Notes: generated by a model from the sequence alone, not told the origin. A stretch of 64,000 nt of DNA from Bog-473 sp963807675 (GCA_963807675.1 CAWECP010000002.1:310001-374000); one strand, 5' to 3'. Positions 1 to 8,839 are shown, counted from the first letter of the stretch. Numbers and translations are program-made.

Positions 1-1
1 C

Positions 2-94
2 GGATACCGGGCCGAGGACATCGTCGCCGTCACCGACACGGGCTGGGAACCGCTCAGCGGCTCGACCTACGACCCCTTCGGCCTGGAGCCATGA
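2..94 (+). CDS. C-terminal end of an M24-family (Xaa-Pro peptidase-like) protein, partial
   Basis: Only the last 30 codons are in the window; the frame ends at the TGA at 92-94. The tail contains AEDIVAVTDTGWEPLS, which resembles the end of M24 pita-bread proteins, where a conserved glutamate (here in RAED) is the last metal ligand and is followed by a VT..G.E.L strand. The next gene starts in the same ATGA overlap and is also an M24 homologue, so this is probably a tandem pair. The catalytic core is outside the window, so activity cannot be judged. Confidence 0.6.
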   Translation, partial: GYRAEDIVAVTDTGWEPLSGSTYDPFGLEP

Positions 95-1263
95 CACCCG
101 CCCCGGAGCGCGAGATGATCGTCGGGACCATGGCGCTCGAGGACTCGGCCCGAGCCGATTTCGAGCGCCTCCGTCGGCAACGGCGCCATCGGCTGCTCGA
201 GGCCATGGCGGCCGAGCGGCTCGACGCGCTGGTGCTCGGCCGCTCCGCCAACGTGCGCTACGCCTCGGGAGCGCGCCAACTCTGGCGGGCCGGCAGCGCG
301 CCCTTCGGCCCGGCCGCCGTGGTCGTCCTCGAGACGCGGCGGGTCCATCTCCTGTCCGTGTGGGACGAGGGTGTGCCGCCGGAGATCGACCACGAGGACC
401 TCTACCCGCTCACCTGGAACCCGGCCCACCTGCTCGCCGCGCTGAGGGCGATCCCCGGCCTGGCCCGCGCCCGCCGGGTGGGCACCGACGGCTTGACCCC
501 CCTGTTCGCCCAGCACCTCCACGAGATCGCCCCCCCGGCCGAGCTGGCCGACGCCGAGCCGGCCCTCTGCAGCGCGCGTCGGACGAAGACAGTCGACGAG
601 CTGGCCTGCCTGCGGACCGCCGCCGCCCTGGCCGAGGCCGCCCTGCAAGACCTGCGCCAGCGGGTCGAGCCCGGGGTGAGCGAGCGCGAGCTGCTGGCCG
701 CGTACTACGAGTGCATCGGACACCTGGGCGTGCCCGCCCCGCCGAGTGAGAGCGTCGCCTTCGCCACCCCGGCCCGCGGGCCGGTCGACTTCCGCCTGCT
801 TGCTCGTGAGCGGGCCGTCGGCGACGGCGAGCTCGTCGTCCTCTCACCGGGCGCCCTCTACGCGGGCTACGAGGCCGACGTGGGCTCGACGGTGCTCGCG
901 GGCGCGACGCCACCTCCCGGTGCCGGCTCGCTCGCCGATCGCTGCCGGCGCGGCCTCGACACCCTGCTCGCCGCCTGCCGCCCCGGCGCGACGGGTGCCG
1001 ATCTCTCCCGCGCCTGGGAGCAGACGGGAGAGCCGCCGCCCCCGGTGGTCCTCGCTCACGGTCTCGGCCTCGGCGTGGAGCCCCCCGTGATCGGGCTGGG
1101 CCGCGGCACGTCGGCGCCCGTCGACGAGGGTGCCGTTCTGTGCCTCCAATCGTGGGTCAGCGCGGAGGGCACCGGAGGGTGTCTCGAGCGCGCCACGGTG
1201 CTCGTGGCCGCGGACGGCGCCGAACTCCTGACCCGAAGGGCCCCGTTCGGCTTCTCGGGTTAA
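91..1263 (+). CDS. M24-family (creatinase/aminopeptidase P-like) protein with two metal ligands replaced
   Basis: A 390-residue protein with an N-terminal creatinase-like domain (about 20-160) and a C-terminal pita-bread domain (about 165-385). Metal-dependent M24 peptidases use five ligands, D-D-H-E-E. Here the first Asp position, 11 residues before D263, is S252 (VLSPG), and the first Glu is Q353 (CLQSW). D263, H323 and E366 are kept. Creatinase also uses this fold without metal, so a metal-independent C-N hydrolase or a non-catalytic homologue is more likely than a peptidase. The start at 91 overlaps the upstream stop; ATGs at 115 and 130 are alternatives. Confidence 0.85.
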   Translation: MTPAPEREMIVGTMALEDSARADFERLRRQRRHRLLEAMAAERLDALVLGRSANVRYASGARQLWRAGSAPFGPAAVVVLETRRVHLLSVWDEGVPPEIDHEDLYPLTWNPAHLLAALRAIPGLARARRVGTDGLTPLFAQHLHEIAPPAELADAEPALCSARRTKTVDELACLRTAAALAEAALQDLRQRVEPGVSERELLAAYYECIGHLGVPAPPSESVAFATPARGPVDFRLLARERAVGDGELVVLSPGALYAGYEADVGSTVLAGATPPPGAGSLADRCRRGLDTLLAACRPGATGADLSRAWEQTGEPPPPVVLAHGLGLGVEPPVIGLGRGTSAPVDEGAVLCLQSWVSAEGTGGCLERATVLVAADGAELLTRRAPFGFSG

Positions 1264-1312
1264 CGACGAAGGGACTGCTCGTGACGTCCATCCTCCGCGA
1301 CGGAGAGGTGAA

Positions 1313-1343
1313 CCCTCGCTCGCCGTTGGTCTTGGAGCGAGGG
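1313..1343. terminator. Hairpin between convergent genes
   Basis: A perfect 9-bp inverted repeat, CCCTCGCTC (1313-1321) and GAGCGAGGG (1335-1343), encloses a 13-nt loop in the 128-bp gap between the rightward M24 gene and the leftward SDR gene. There is no clear T tract. The position suggests a bidirectional transcription end; this is an inference from location and symmetry. Confidence 0.5.
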
Positions 1344-1391
1344 TGGGCGGCCCTCGCATGGTGAGGCAGCTGTGCCTTCAGGGTGGGAGGG

Positions 1392-2198
1392 TCACGACGG
1401 TCCGTAGACGTAGTGGCCGTCGTCGGGATGGTGGTACCAGCCCATCGAGGCGGCCGTGCCACCGTCGACGTGCAGCGTGTGGCCGGTGACGTAGCTCGAG
1501 AGCCGGGATGCGAAGAAGACGGCGGCCCCGGCGCACTCGTCGACGTGCCCGGGCCGGCCCAATGGCACGGTGAGGCCGATGCGCTCGCCGGCGCCGGACG
1601 GGATCAGGGCCAGCAGGCTCTCGGTGATGGTGATGTCCGGAGCGATGGCATTGACCCGGATGTCGTGCGGTGCCAGTTCGAGCGCCAGGGTCTTGGTGAG
1701 GTTGATCACGCCGGCCTTGGCGGCCGCGTAGGCCGCATAGAGTGGCGCCGCCCGCACCCCCTCTATGGAGGTGATGTTGATGACCGTGCCGCCGTGGCCG
1801 GACTCGACCATGTGCCGGGCCACCGCCTTGGTGCACAGCAGGACGTGCTTGAGGTTGGCCCGGTAGAGGGCGTCGAAGCCGTTCTCGCTCGTCTCGAGGA
1901 ACGGCGCCACGAACACGCCGCCGGCGTTGTTGACGAGGATGTCAACCGTGCCGAAGCGCTCGACGGTGGCGGCCAGCGCCGCGTCCACCTGCCCGCCCTC
2001 GCGCACGTCCGTGGGCACCGAGAGACCGTCCACCTCGGCCGCTGCCGCCGCACTGGTCTCGGGGTCGCGCTCCCAGATCGCCACGTCGGCGCCGAAGGCC
2101 CGCAAGCCGTTGGCGATGCCGCGACCGATGCCGGCGCCGCCGCCCGTGACCACGGCCACCTTCCCGTCGATCCGGGCCGCATCTGCGTCGAGGACCAT
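1392..2198 (-). CDS. SDR-family NAD(P)-dependent oxidoreductase (classical)
   Basis: 268 residues, normal for a classical short-chain dehydrogenase. The N-terminal nucleotide-binding motif TGGGAGIG, the NNAG motif (LVNNAGGVF) and the catalytic YAAYAAAK segment (Y-x3-K) are all present, and the C-terminus has the usual VTGHTLHVDGG strand. It is the last gene of a leftward group after the DUF1214 gene (71-bp gap). The substrate is unknown; an alcohol/ketone or 3-oxoacyl substrate is typical of the family. Confidence 0.9.
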   Translation of the reverse strand: MVLDADAARIDGKVAVVTGGGAGIGRGIANGLRAFGADVAIWERDPETSAAAAAEVDGLSVPTDVREGGQVDAALAATVERFGTVDILVNNAGGVFVAPFLETSENGFDALYRANLKHVLLCTKAVARHMVESGHGGTVINITSIEGVRAAPLYAAYAAAKAGVINLTKTLALELAPHDIRVNAIAPDITITESLLALIPSGAGERIGLTVPLGRPGHVDECAGAAVFFASRLSSYVTGHTLHVDGGTAASMGWYHHPDDGHYVYGPS

Positions 2199-2269
2199 TG
2201 CCGCAACCTACTCGCCGGCGTCCGACGGCGAGGCGAACGCCGGCGCCGCGGGCGCGTGTCGGGACCCGC

Positions 2270-3367
2270 TCAGGCCAACGAGGCGATCTTGACCACCCGG
2301 GTCGACGGCAGGACGTCGACGACGTCGGGTCCGACCCACCGCACCCCGACCGTGCCGCGCCGGTGGCCGGCGGTGTCGAGCCAGTTGGGTACCCCGGGGT
2401 CGCGGTGTGCCACCACGAAGCGCGCGCTGCCGTCGGCTTCGAGCCGGGCCGAGTGGCAGTTGAGGGCCGACTGGTAGTGGACGTAGTCCAGCGTTTCCAT
2501 CCAGTGGTTGTGGAGCGCGATCATCCAGTACTCGCAGTTTGGCGGCGTGAACTCGACCACCAGCGCCTCGTCCTCGGCCAGCTCGAAGTACGCCTGGTGC
2601 CAGGTGATCTGGGGATCCTTGAAGTTGGAGGTGTCGGCCAGCTGGGCTTCGTCGGTGAACACGTTGGGCCACTTGGACTGGCGGGTGGCCCACTGGGCAC
2701 CGATCTGGGCGACGCCCTTGACGTAGTGGCCGGCGTAGAGCAACGAGAGGTACAGCTCCTCGGGCGTCAGGGGGGCCGGCGGCGTGCCTTCGTCGTCCAT
2801 GCGCTCGATGCGCATCTCGGCATGGCGCTGGTGGCGCTTGTCGAGGAAGGTCTGGCGGACGGCGATGCTCCGGGTGTCGGGGTCCGAGCGCAGCCAGTTC
2901 CCCTCATGCTCCTGCTGCGAGATGACCACCTCGAAGCCCCCGTCGGGGTCTATCTGCATCTGCTCCTCGTGCAGGGTGGCGCCCGTGCCGGGGCCACCGC
3001 CGCCGAAGCCCGGACCCGAGAAGAGGTTGAAGCTGATCCACTTCGCTTCGCCGCGCGTGCCCCGGATCCGGTAGTCGTACTTCCCGTCGAGTGAGGCACC
3101 GAGATAGTGGTTGTCGGGGTTCTCCGCCACGATCTTGATGGTCTCGTGGCACACGCAGATCAGCTCGGCCTGGGCGGCTCGGCCGTACTCGAGCCTGCTC
3201 TCCAGGGCCCCGCGCAGCAGTCGGGTGAGCATGCGGTACCCCTCGGCGCGGTCGAGCGGGTCGTCGGGATTGCCCTCGGCGAGGATGGCCTCGCCGGCGT
3301 CGGCGAGGAGGTCGCAGAACTCGCGCCACGCGGTGCCGTCGACGACCTTCTGGGTGATCTCGTCCAT
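2270..3367 (-). CDS. DUF1214-like protein
   Basis: 365 residues starting MDEITQKVVD. The same frame stays open far upstream, but the ATG at 3367 is the right start because GGAGGAA lies just before it and the next gene ends 11 bp away. The C-terminal half (HQAYFELAEDEALVVEF, YWMIALHNHWMETLDY) resembles the DUF1214 domain found in many actinobacterial proteins of unknown function. No signal peptide or membrane segment is evident. It is very likely cotranscribed with the epimerase and sulfotransferase genes upstream. The molecular function is not established. Confidence 0.85.
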   Translation of the reverse strand: MDEITQKVVDGTAWREFCDLLADAGEAILAEGNPDDPLDRAEGYRMLTRLLRGALESRLEYGRAAQAELICVCHETIKIVAENPDNHYLGASLDGKYDYRIRGTRGEAKWISFNLFSGPGFGGGGPGTGATLHEEQMQIDPDGGFEVVISQQEHEGNWLRSDPDTRSIAVRQTFLDKRHQRHAEMRIERMDDEGTPPAPLTPEELYLSLLYAGHYVKGVAQIGAQWATRQSKWPNVFTDEAQLADTSNFKDPQITWHQAYFELAEDEALVVEFTPPNCEYWMIALHNHWMETLDYVHYQSALNCHSARLEADGSARFVVAHRDPGVPNWLDTAGHRRGTVGVRWVGPDVVDVLPSTRVVKIASLA

Positions 3368-3378
3368 GGGTTCCTCCG

Positions 3379-4365
3379 TCAGATCTTGCCGAGCTCGTGG
3401 AGCCACGCGACGAGGAGGCCGAGGCCCTCGTCGAGGCTCATCGGGTGGTAGCCGAGACGATCGGCCGTGAGGTTCGCCGCCGTGCGGGGCGACCGGACCT
3501 GGTGGGCCGCCGCTTCGGCGATCGCCATCAGCGTCGGCCCGAAGGCGGCCGTCAGGACCTCCGGGTCCGAGCGGTAGTCGACGTTTTCGACGCGATGGTC
3601 GACGCCGGCGATCTCGCAGGCGCGGTTGCAGCCCGCCGCCGTGCTGATCTCGTCCTCGGGCCGGCCCACCAGCCAGTAGCGCTCTCCGGCCCTGCCGCGG
3701 TCGAGTGCGGCGATGGAACCCCATGCCACGTCGGCGGCGGCCACCCAGGTGACCGGGAAATCGAGGAACATCGGGATCCGGCCCCGGATGGCTCCGAGCA
3801 GCACGGCGTTGAAGCTCGTCGGGTGCAGGGCTCGTCGGGCGACCGGGCTGGGACCGTAGATGGCGCCGGGGTGGCAGGTCAGCACGTCCTGGCCCGCCGC
3901 CGCCCGCTCGTGCGCCTCCCGGAACGCGGCCAGCTTGGTGACCGTGTAGGGGTCGTCGGGCGGACGGGCCAGGACCGGCGCTTCTTCTCGGGGACCGGGG
4001 AGGCTGAGGTCGAAGAAGGTGCTGGTGCTCAGGGCGACGACGCGCCGCATGCCCAGGGCCTGGCCGGCGTCGAGCACGTTGGCGGTGCCCACCACGTTGA
4101 CGGCCTGGAAGTCGACCAGGTCCTGGCTGGCGCCGCCGAGCAGCGCGGCGGTGTGGATGGCCGCCTCGCATCCCTTGGCCGCCGCCCGCACGTCCTGAGC
4201 GTCGGCAATGTCGCCCTGGACCAGCTCGACGCCGATGGCCCCGAGTGCGGCCGCCTCGTCGGGTTGGCGGACCAGCGCGCGGACGTCGTCGCCGCGCTCG
4301 ACCAGTTGCCGGCAGACGTTGGCGCCGGTGAGGCCCGTGCCGCCGGTCACGAAGATGGTGCTCAT
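3379..4365 (-). CDS. NAD-dependent epimerase/dehydratase (extended SDR)
   Basis: 328 residues. The N-terminal Rossmann motif is FVTGGTGLTG and the catalytic pair lies in DPYTVTKLAAF (Y-x3-K). The length and layout match extended SDRs such as sugar epimerases, dihydroflavonol reductase-like enzymes and 3-beta-hydroxysteroid dehydrogenases. It lies 11 bp from the DUF1214 gene and 37 bp from the sulfotransferase gene, on the same strand. A role in modifying a hydroxylated small molecule together with the sulfotransferase is possible but is only inferred from the neighbourhood. Confidence 0.9.
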   Translation of the reverse strand: MSTIFVTGGTGLTGANVCRQLVERGDDVRALVRQPDEAAALGAIGVELVQGDIADAQDVRAAAKGCEAAIHTAALLGGASQDLVDFQAVNVVGTANVLDAGQALGMRRVVALSTSTFFDLSLPGPREEAPVLARPPDDPYTVTKLAAFREAHERAAAGQDVLTCHPGAIYGPSPVARRALHPTSFNAVLLGAIRGRIPMFLDFPVTWVAAADVAWGSIAALDRGRAGERYWLVGRPEDEISTAAGCNRACEIAGVDHRVENVDYRSDPEVLTAAFGPTLMAIAEAAAHQVRSPRTAANLTADRLGYHPMSLDEGLGLLVAWLHELGKI

Positions 4366-4402
4366 AGGAGGCCTCCTGCCGCTCGCCGTCGGGATGGAGC
4401 GG

Positions 4403-5560
4403 TCACGTCGTGGCCTGCTCCGCCGCGGGCACGTCGAAGCGCTCGTTGTAAAAGGCGAACTGCTCGGCGATCGTCGCCGGGTCCAGGCCGAAGGCCTCGG
4501 GCGGGTAGCGGCCGGGCCCGGAGCGGTCCTTCGAGCTCTCGGCCCACCAGTCCCTCATGCGCCGGCAAGCCTCGTCGCTGAGGTCGTCGCCCAGTCCGGC
4601 GTAGAGATGGGTCACCTGCCCGATCGGGTCGCGCTGCACCGCTTCGAAGGAGAGGTCGAAGAAGCGGTCCTCGTTCCCGCGGTCGCGGAAGTCGATCAGG
4701 CGCTCCAGCGCGGTCCGCCACAGCGCGCTGTTGCGTGCGCCGATGGCGATCGGGTCGGGGCGATCGGTCAGGACGGAGATCAAGGTGTTGTACAGCGCGC
4801 ACACCGACGGCAGCACCTTGCCGACGTCGCGGTGGGTCATGACAAAACGGGCGTCCGGGTACACCGCGTTCAGCGCGTCGATCGACAGCATGTGGGTCGG
4901 GGTCTTGAGCCACCACCGGTCGGGCGGGCAGTGCCACTGCAGTAGCTTCAGCACCCGCTGGTGGTATCGATAGGCCGGCTCCATGTCGCACTGCAGCAGC
5001 CAGGCCGTGTAGCTCGGGACGAGCGACATGCCCTCGAAGATGAGCGAGCGGAACTCGAGGGCCATCAGCAACAGGCACTCCTGGGGACCGTCCGCCGCGG
5101 TCGGGAGCATCCCGGCGAAGCCGGTGAACATGTCGTTGGTGAAGTCGATGCCGGCCTGGGCCTCGGCGATGCGCGGGTCGGTGTGCTCGGTCGCCGTCTC
5201 GGGCGGCGGGCATGGCTTGGACGCCTCCCATACTCGGAGCGACCGCCGGGCCGGGTCCTGGGCCAGAAGGAAGCTCAATGCCGTCGACCCCGTACGGGGC
5301 AGGCCGAGGCCGAACAACGGGGCCACGATCTGCTGCTCGTCGATCTCGGGGTAGGCGCCGTACCACCGCTCGACCTGGAGCCGGTTGATCAAATAGCCCA
5401 CGATCTGGTCCGTCATGGCCCCGAGGCCGATCTCGTTCAGCGCCGCCTCGGTGTTCAACGAGTGGACCAGGACCTCGAGGCCCTCCCGCCACGAGTCACC
5501 GCCGAAGTCGTCGCACCCGGCGCGTTCGCACGCCGTGGTGACGATCTGGTCAACCTCCAC
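4403..5560 (-). CDS. Sulfotransferase family protein
   Basis: 385 residues. A PAPS 5'-phosphosulfate loop is visible in GLPRTGSTALSFLL (about 85-100), and the 3'-phosphate-binding region in RFVMTHRDVGKVLPSV (about 237-252). Proteins of this length and pattern are common in actinobacteria and transfer sulfate from PAPS to alcohol groups; the acceptor is unknown. The HWCPPDRWWLKTP-like segment before the second motif is usual for the family. It sits between the MerR regulator and the epimerase gene in a leftward group. Confidence 0.88.
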   Translation of the reverse strand: MEVDQIVTTACERAGCDDFGGDSWREGLEVLVHSLNTEAALNEIGLGAMTDQIVGYLINRLQVERWYGAYPEIDEQQIVAPLFGLGLPRTGSTALSFLLAQDPARRSLRVWEASKPCPPPETATEHTDPRIAEAQAGIDFTNDMFTGFAGMLPTAADGPQECLLLMALEFRSLIFEGMSLVPSYTAWLLQCDMEPAYRYHQRVLKLLQWHCPPDRWWLKTPTHMLSIDALNAVYPDARFVMTHRDVGKVLPSVCALYNTLISVLTDRPDPIAIGARNSALWRTALERLIDFRDRGNEDRFFDLSFEAVQRDPIGQVTHLYAGLGDDLSDEACRRMRDWWAESSKDRSGPGRYPPEAFGLDPATIAEQFAFYNERFDVPAAEQATT

Positions 5561-5755
5561 GGGGATCTCCGCTCACCGTGGCGACCACGAGGTCGACCGT
5601 CGCGTGGTCGCTCCGGCGCCGGCCGGCAGCGCCCGAGCGATGGTGGATTCGGCTGTCGACATCGGCCCCCGTCCTTCTGACGAGTCGAAACGTAAGGTAC
5701 CTCGGGGGCCGTTGCAACCGGCCGGGCAACCCCGGAGATGGCGGGTCGGCCGTCT

Positions 5756-6185
5756 TCAGTGCGGGTTGCTCGCCTCCAGCCGCGTTCCGGCCAGCCGGGC
5801 CTCGACGGCGATGGCGAAGTTGGGGCAATCCAGCAAGTTGGTGTGCGCGCAGTCCAACGCGTGCTGGATCGCGCTCCGGGCGGCCTGCGCCTTGGTGATG
5901 CGCTCCTCGAGGTCCGCCATCTTGCCCCGCGCCAGGTCGCGCCAGTCGCCTGGCCGGTCTGTCCCGCGAGGCGACGAGCGCCTTCATCTCGCGCAGGGAG
6001 AAACCGACCTCTTGCAGCAGCAGGATCTCGCCGACCAGCTGCACGCTTGAAACCCGGTAGCGGCGGTGGCCAGACAGCCGGGTCTCGGGCGCGACCAGCC
6101 CGACCTCCTCGTAGTAGCGCAGGGCCGACACTGCCACGCCCGTGCGAGCGGCCAGCTCGCCGATGGTCAGCAGGTCTTCGGACAT
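5756..6185 (-). pseudogene. MerR-family regulator, split by a one-base frameshift
   Basis: The first 75 or so residues are a good MerR winged-helix domain: LLTIGELAARTGVAVSALRYYE, then RRY and an LLLQEVGFSLREM helix. The frame then loses similarity at the CCC tract at 5963-5965. One base over, the expected dimerisation helix continues (TDRPGDWRDLARGKM to CAHTNLLDCPNFA) and stops at 5756-5758. One extra base therefore explains the break. With it removed, the protein would be about 142 residues, typical for MerR regulators with a C-terminal Cys-containing tail. It is either a sequencing error or a recent inactivation. It is divergent from the methyltransferase gene across a MerR-type promoter. 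Confidence 0.8.
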
Positions 6186-6186
6186 C

Positions 6187-6217
6187 TTGACCTCAAGCGT
6201 ACTTGAGGCTGTTCACT
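6187..6217 (+). promoter_or_regulatory. MerR/SoxR-type promoter with an 18-bp palindromic operator
   Basis: CCTCAAGCGTACTTGAGG at 6191-6208 is a perfect 7+4+7 palindrome. It sits between a -35-like TTGACC (6187-6192) and a weak -10-like TTCACT (6212-6217), giving the 19-bp spacer characteristic of MerR-activated promoters. The arms match the classical SoxR box (CCTCAAG...CTTGAGG). It begins directly upstream of the merR start and faces the methyltransferase gene, so the MerR protein probably controls both. Direction and target are inferred. Confidence 0.7.
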
Positions 6218-6277
6218 TCTCGGAATGGTGGCCACCACGATCGACCACGCCCGACCCGGCTCGCCTGGGTGCCCCCC

Positions 6278-6928
6278 GTGGCACTGAGGGAACGGGTCCT
6301 CCGCCGGGTCGTCGGCCAGTTCGGCCGCCCCCACGGCGTGGGCGGCCGCCTCACCGGCTGGGTGCTGGCCCATCGGTCGTCCAACCGCGAGCGCAACCAG
6401 TGGGTGGTGACGCTGCTCGACGTGCAGCCCACCGATCGTGTGCTCGAGATCGGCTTCGGGCCCGGCCTGGCCATCGAGGCTCTGAGCCGCTTGGCCAGCC
6501 GCGGCACGGTGTTCGGCGTCGACCATTCGGACGTCATGGTGGAGCGGGCCCGGGCGCGCAACCGGGCCACTGTCCGCACGGGGCGCGTGGATCTGCGGTT
6601 GGCTTCGGTCGGTGACCTGCCCGACTTCGGCGGGCCGCTCGACGTGGTGTTGGCCGTGAACTCCATGGGGTTCTGGCCGGACCCAGCCGCCCGCGTCGAC
6701 GAGCTACGGCGCCGGCTGCGACCCGGCGGACTTATCGCCATCGCCTCCCAGCCCCGCTGCCCCGGCGCGACGAGCGACACCTCGCGCCGGGCCGCGGCCC
6801 AGATCGAGTCCGTGCTCAGCGGTGCCGGCTTCACCAAGGCCCGCGTCGAGACGCTGGCTCTCGAGCCGCCGGTGGTCTGTGTCCTGGCGCGGGCGCCGTC
6901 TCAGCCCGAGACCGTGGTCACCCAGTAG
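6278..6928 (+). CDS. Class I SAM-dependent methyltransferase
   Basis: About 216 residues with motif I LEIGFGPG, an acidic motif II (VFGVDHSD) and LRPGGLIAIAS near motif III. The frame is open from a TTG at 6203, but that codon lies inside the predicted MerR promoter. GTG 6278 (VALRERVLRR) or GTG 6269 is therefore more plausible; no strong ribosome-binding site decides between them. The 3' end overlaps the convergent binding-protein gene by 28 bp. The substrate is unknown. The divergent MerR regulator suggests stress- or ligand-induced expression. Confidence 0.8.
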   Translation: MALRERVLRRVVGQFGRPHGVGGRLTGWVLAHRSSNRERNQWVVTLLDVQPTDRVLEIGFGPGLAIEALSRLASRGTVFGVDHSDVMVERARARNRATVRTGRVDLRLASVGDLPDFGGPLDVVLAVNSMGFWPDPAARVDELRRRLRPGGLIAIASQPRCPGATSDTSRRAAAQIESVLSGAGFTKARVETLALEPPVVCVLARAPSQPETVVTQ

Positions 6929-8475
6929 TTGACGGGGCCTCCCACGTAGGGGATGACCTGAAGGTTCTTCACCGACTTCTGGGCCCCGGTCACGTTGGGG
7001 GCGTAGTCGACGTAAATCCCGAGTGCGTTCTTCATCACGAAGTCCTGCGCCTTGATCCACTCGGCCTTGAGCTTCGGGCTGCTCGGTGGCAGCGCCTGGA
7101 TCTCGTTGTCGATGGCGTTGAGCGTGGGGTTGTTGTAGTCGCAGATGTCACCGATGCTGCCCGGGATGTACTGCGTGGTCAGCTTCTCAATGCCGGGCAG
7201 GCCGGACGGGTTGAGGCCCATGGCGGCCTTGTGGTCCGAGTAGAGGTCCGTCACGTAGTTCGAAGACGACAGGATCTGAACGTTGACCCCGATCTGCTTC
7301 CATTGCGCCTGCAGCACGGTCGCCAGCTGGTCGGTGTCGGCCTCGGGCAGCGGGATGATGGAGGTCGAGAAGCCGTGGGGGTAGCCCGCCTCGGCCAGGA
7401 GTTCCTTGGCCTTCTTCGGGTTGTAGGCGTAGTCGTTGGTGAGCGACGGGTCGTAGTAGTCGGATCCTTCGGGGAAGATGCTCCAGGCGGGCTGGCCCTT
7501 GCCGTAGAGCAACGCGTCGTTGATGGAAACCCGGTTGATGGCGTAGCTCATGGCCTCCCGGACCTTGAGGTTGGCCAGCGGCCCCGACGACTTGCAGACG
7601 GGCACGAAGAAGTAGCTGGCGTCCGGGAAGGTCGAGTTGGTCTGGATGCTGTTCAGGTTCTTCACGGTCGGCAGGTCCGAGTCCGGGATGCCTTCGATAT
7701 CCACCAGGCCCGATTCGAGGGAGTTGAGCTGCTGCGGCCCGGTCGGCACCTCAATGAACGTGATGCCGGACAGGTGGATGGCGTTGGCGTCCCAGTACTT
7801 GGGGTTCTTGACCAAGACCAACTTCGAACCGGGCGTGTAGCTCTGGAACACGAAGGGCCCGGCGCCGACCACGGCGGTGTTGGGGATGCCCGTGCTGGCC
7901 CCGGTCGAGATCGCCATGAACGACTCCTGGTCGGCCAGGAGCGGGTAGAAGGAGCTGGCCACGGCCTGGTTGAAGTGCAGGACCAGCGTGTCGGTCCCGG
8001 TGACGTCGATGGACGAGAGGTCGTACATGGCGGCGTCCCACGCGCCCGCGTGCGTGTTGGCCAGGTTGCGCTCGTAGCCGGCCTTGACGGCGGCGGCGTT
8101 GAGCGGGGTCCCGTTGGAGTACACCAGGCCCGGTCGCAGCGTGACGTCGATGGTCTCGGAATTCGGGATGGTGACGCTCGAAGCCAGATCTGGCACGTAG
8201 GCGCCGCTGGTGGTTTCCCGTAGCAGGCCGGCGTAAATGGGCCAGTCGTAGGCGAAGCAGCAGGCGCTGCTGTTGAACTGCGCCGGGTCGAACGCGATCG
8301 GGTTGATGCCCGAATTGAAGTCGTAGCCGATCGTGAGGACGCCGCCACCGCTCGACGCGGCATCGGCCTGACTCCCGAGCGTGATCGTCCCGCCACCGAG
8401 CAGGAGCCCCGTGGCCAGCACTGACATGGTGATCCAGCGGGCCGCCCGTCGCGTCGTTTTCATGGTGGTGCTCAT
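6901..8475 (-). CDS. ABC transporter extracellular solute-binding protein, family 5 (peptide/nickel type)
   Basis: 524 residues with a signal peptide: twin arginines, then a hydrophobic stretch (MSVLATGLLLGGG), then an A-rich cleavage region. The body is a family 5 solute-binding protein (RPGLVYSNGTPLNAAAVKAG; AYNPKKAKELLAEAGYPHGF). ATG 8463 (MKTTRRAARW), preceded by AAGGA, is an alternative and perhaps better start. No lipobox cysteine is obvious. It lies 364 bp downstream of the permease/ATPase genes and probably supplies their ligand, a peptide or similar small molecule. Confidence 0.9.
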   Translation of the reverse strand: MSTTMKTTRRAARWITMSVLATGLLLGGGTITLGSQADAASSGGGVLTIGYDFNSGINPIAFDPAQFNSSACCFAYDWPIYAGLLRETTSGAYVPDLASSVTIPNSETIDVTLRPGLVYSNGTPLNAAAVKAGYERNLANTHAGAWDAAMYDLSSIDVTGTDTLVLHFNQAVASSFYPLLADQESFMAISTGASTGIPNTAVVGAGPFVFQSYTPGSKLVLVKNPKYWDANAIHLSGITFIEVPTGPQQLNSLESGLVDIEGIPDSDLPTVKNLNSIQTNSTFPDASYFFVPVCKSSGPLANLKVREAMSYAINRVSINDALLYGKGQPAWSIFPEGSDYYDPSLTNDYAYNPKKAKELLAEAGYPHGFSTSIIPLPEADTDQLATVLQAQWKQIGVNVQILSSSNYVTDLYSDHKAAMGLNPSGLPGIEKLTTQYIPGSIGDICDYNNPTLNAIDNEIQALPPSSPKLKAEWIKAQDFVMKNALGIYVDYAPNVTGAQKSVKNLQVIPYVGGPVNYWVTTVSG

Positions 8476-8839
8476 CCTTCTGGCTCAGGGCCACGCGTCA
8501 CCGCGTCGGCGGGAATCCGTTTCCGTTTGGCACCACAGCCGGTGCGGGGCGGTTCAAGGGGAGGACCACCGGGGATGGGGCTGGCGGCCGGCCAGGCGCG
8601 CCGGTCACCGATGACCTCACGTGTGGCGCTGTCAAAAAACGGGCCTGGCGCAGCAACGACGCCATCACTCCCCCCAGTCTTCCGACTGCTCTCGAGGGCA
8701 CGTGCGACCCGGCCAGAACCTGACGCCGCTGTCACCCCCGCTTCACCCGTAGCCTGCAACAATTCCGTAACGTTGTCCAGGCACCCCCGCGACGCGGTGG
8801 CGACGGGCCACGAAGCCGCCCGCACCCTGGGGTACTCGT
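8476..8839. other. Non-coding gap between the transporter ATPase and binding-protein genes
   Basis: I see no convincing gene here. On the minus strand it should carry the leader and promoter of the binding-protein gene. CTGACGCCGCTGTCAC at 8720-8735 resembles the palindrome at 12885-12900 upstream of the permease gene (12 of 16 positions), which could indicate a shared operator. A short inverted repeat GGTCA-TCGG-TGACC (minus strand) lies near 8601-8614. Confidence 0.5.
8720..8735. promoter_or_regulatory. Possible operator half-matching the dppB-upstream palindrome
   Basis: CTGACGCCGCTGTCAC shares its first eight bases and most of its second half with the perfect palindrome at 12885-12900. 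Both lie upstream of genes of the same importer. No binding protein is known. Confidence 0.3.

Noticed and set aside
3368..4171. Long upstream extension of the DUF1214 frame
   Set aside because: It is an Arg/Pro/Gly-rich antisense shadow overlapping the epimerase gene; a strong ribosome-binding site marks the real start at 3367.
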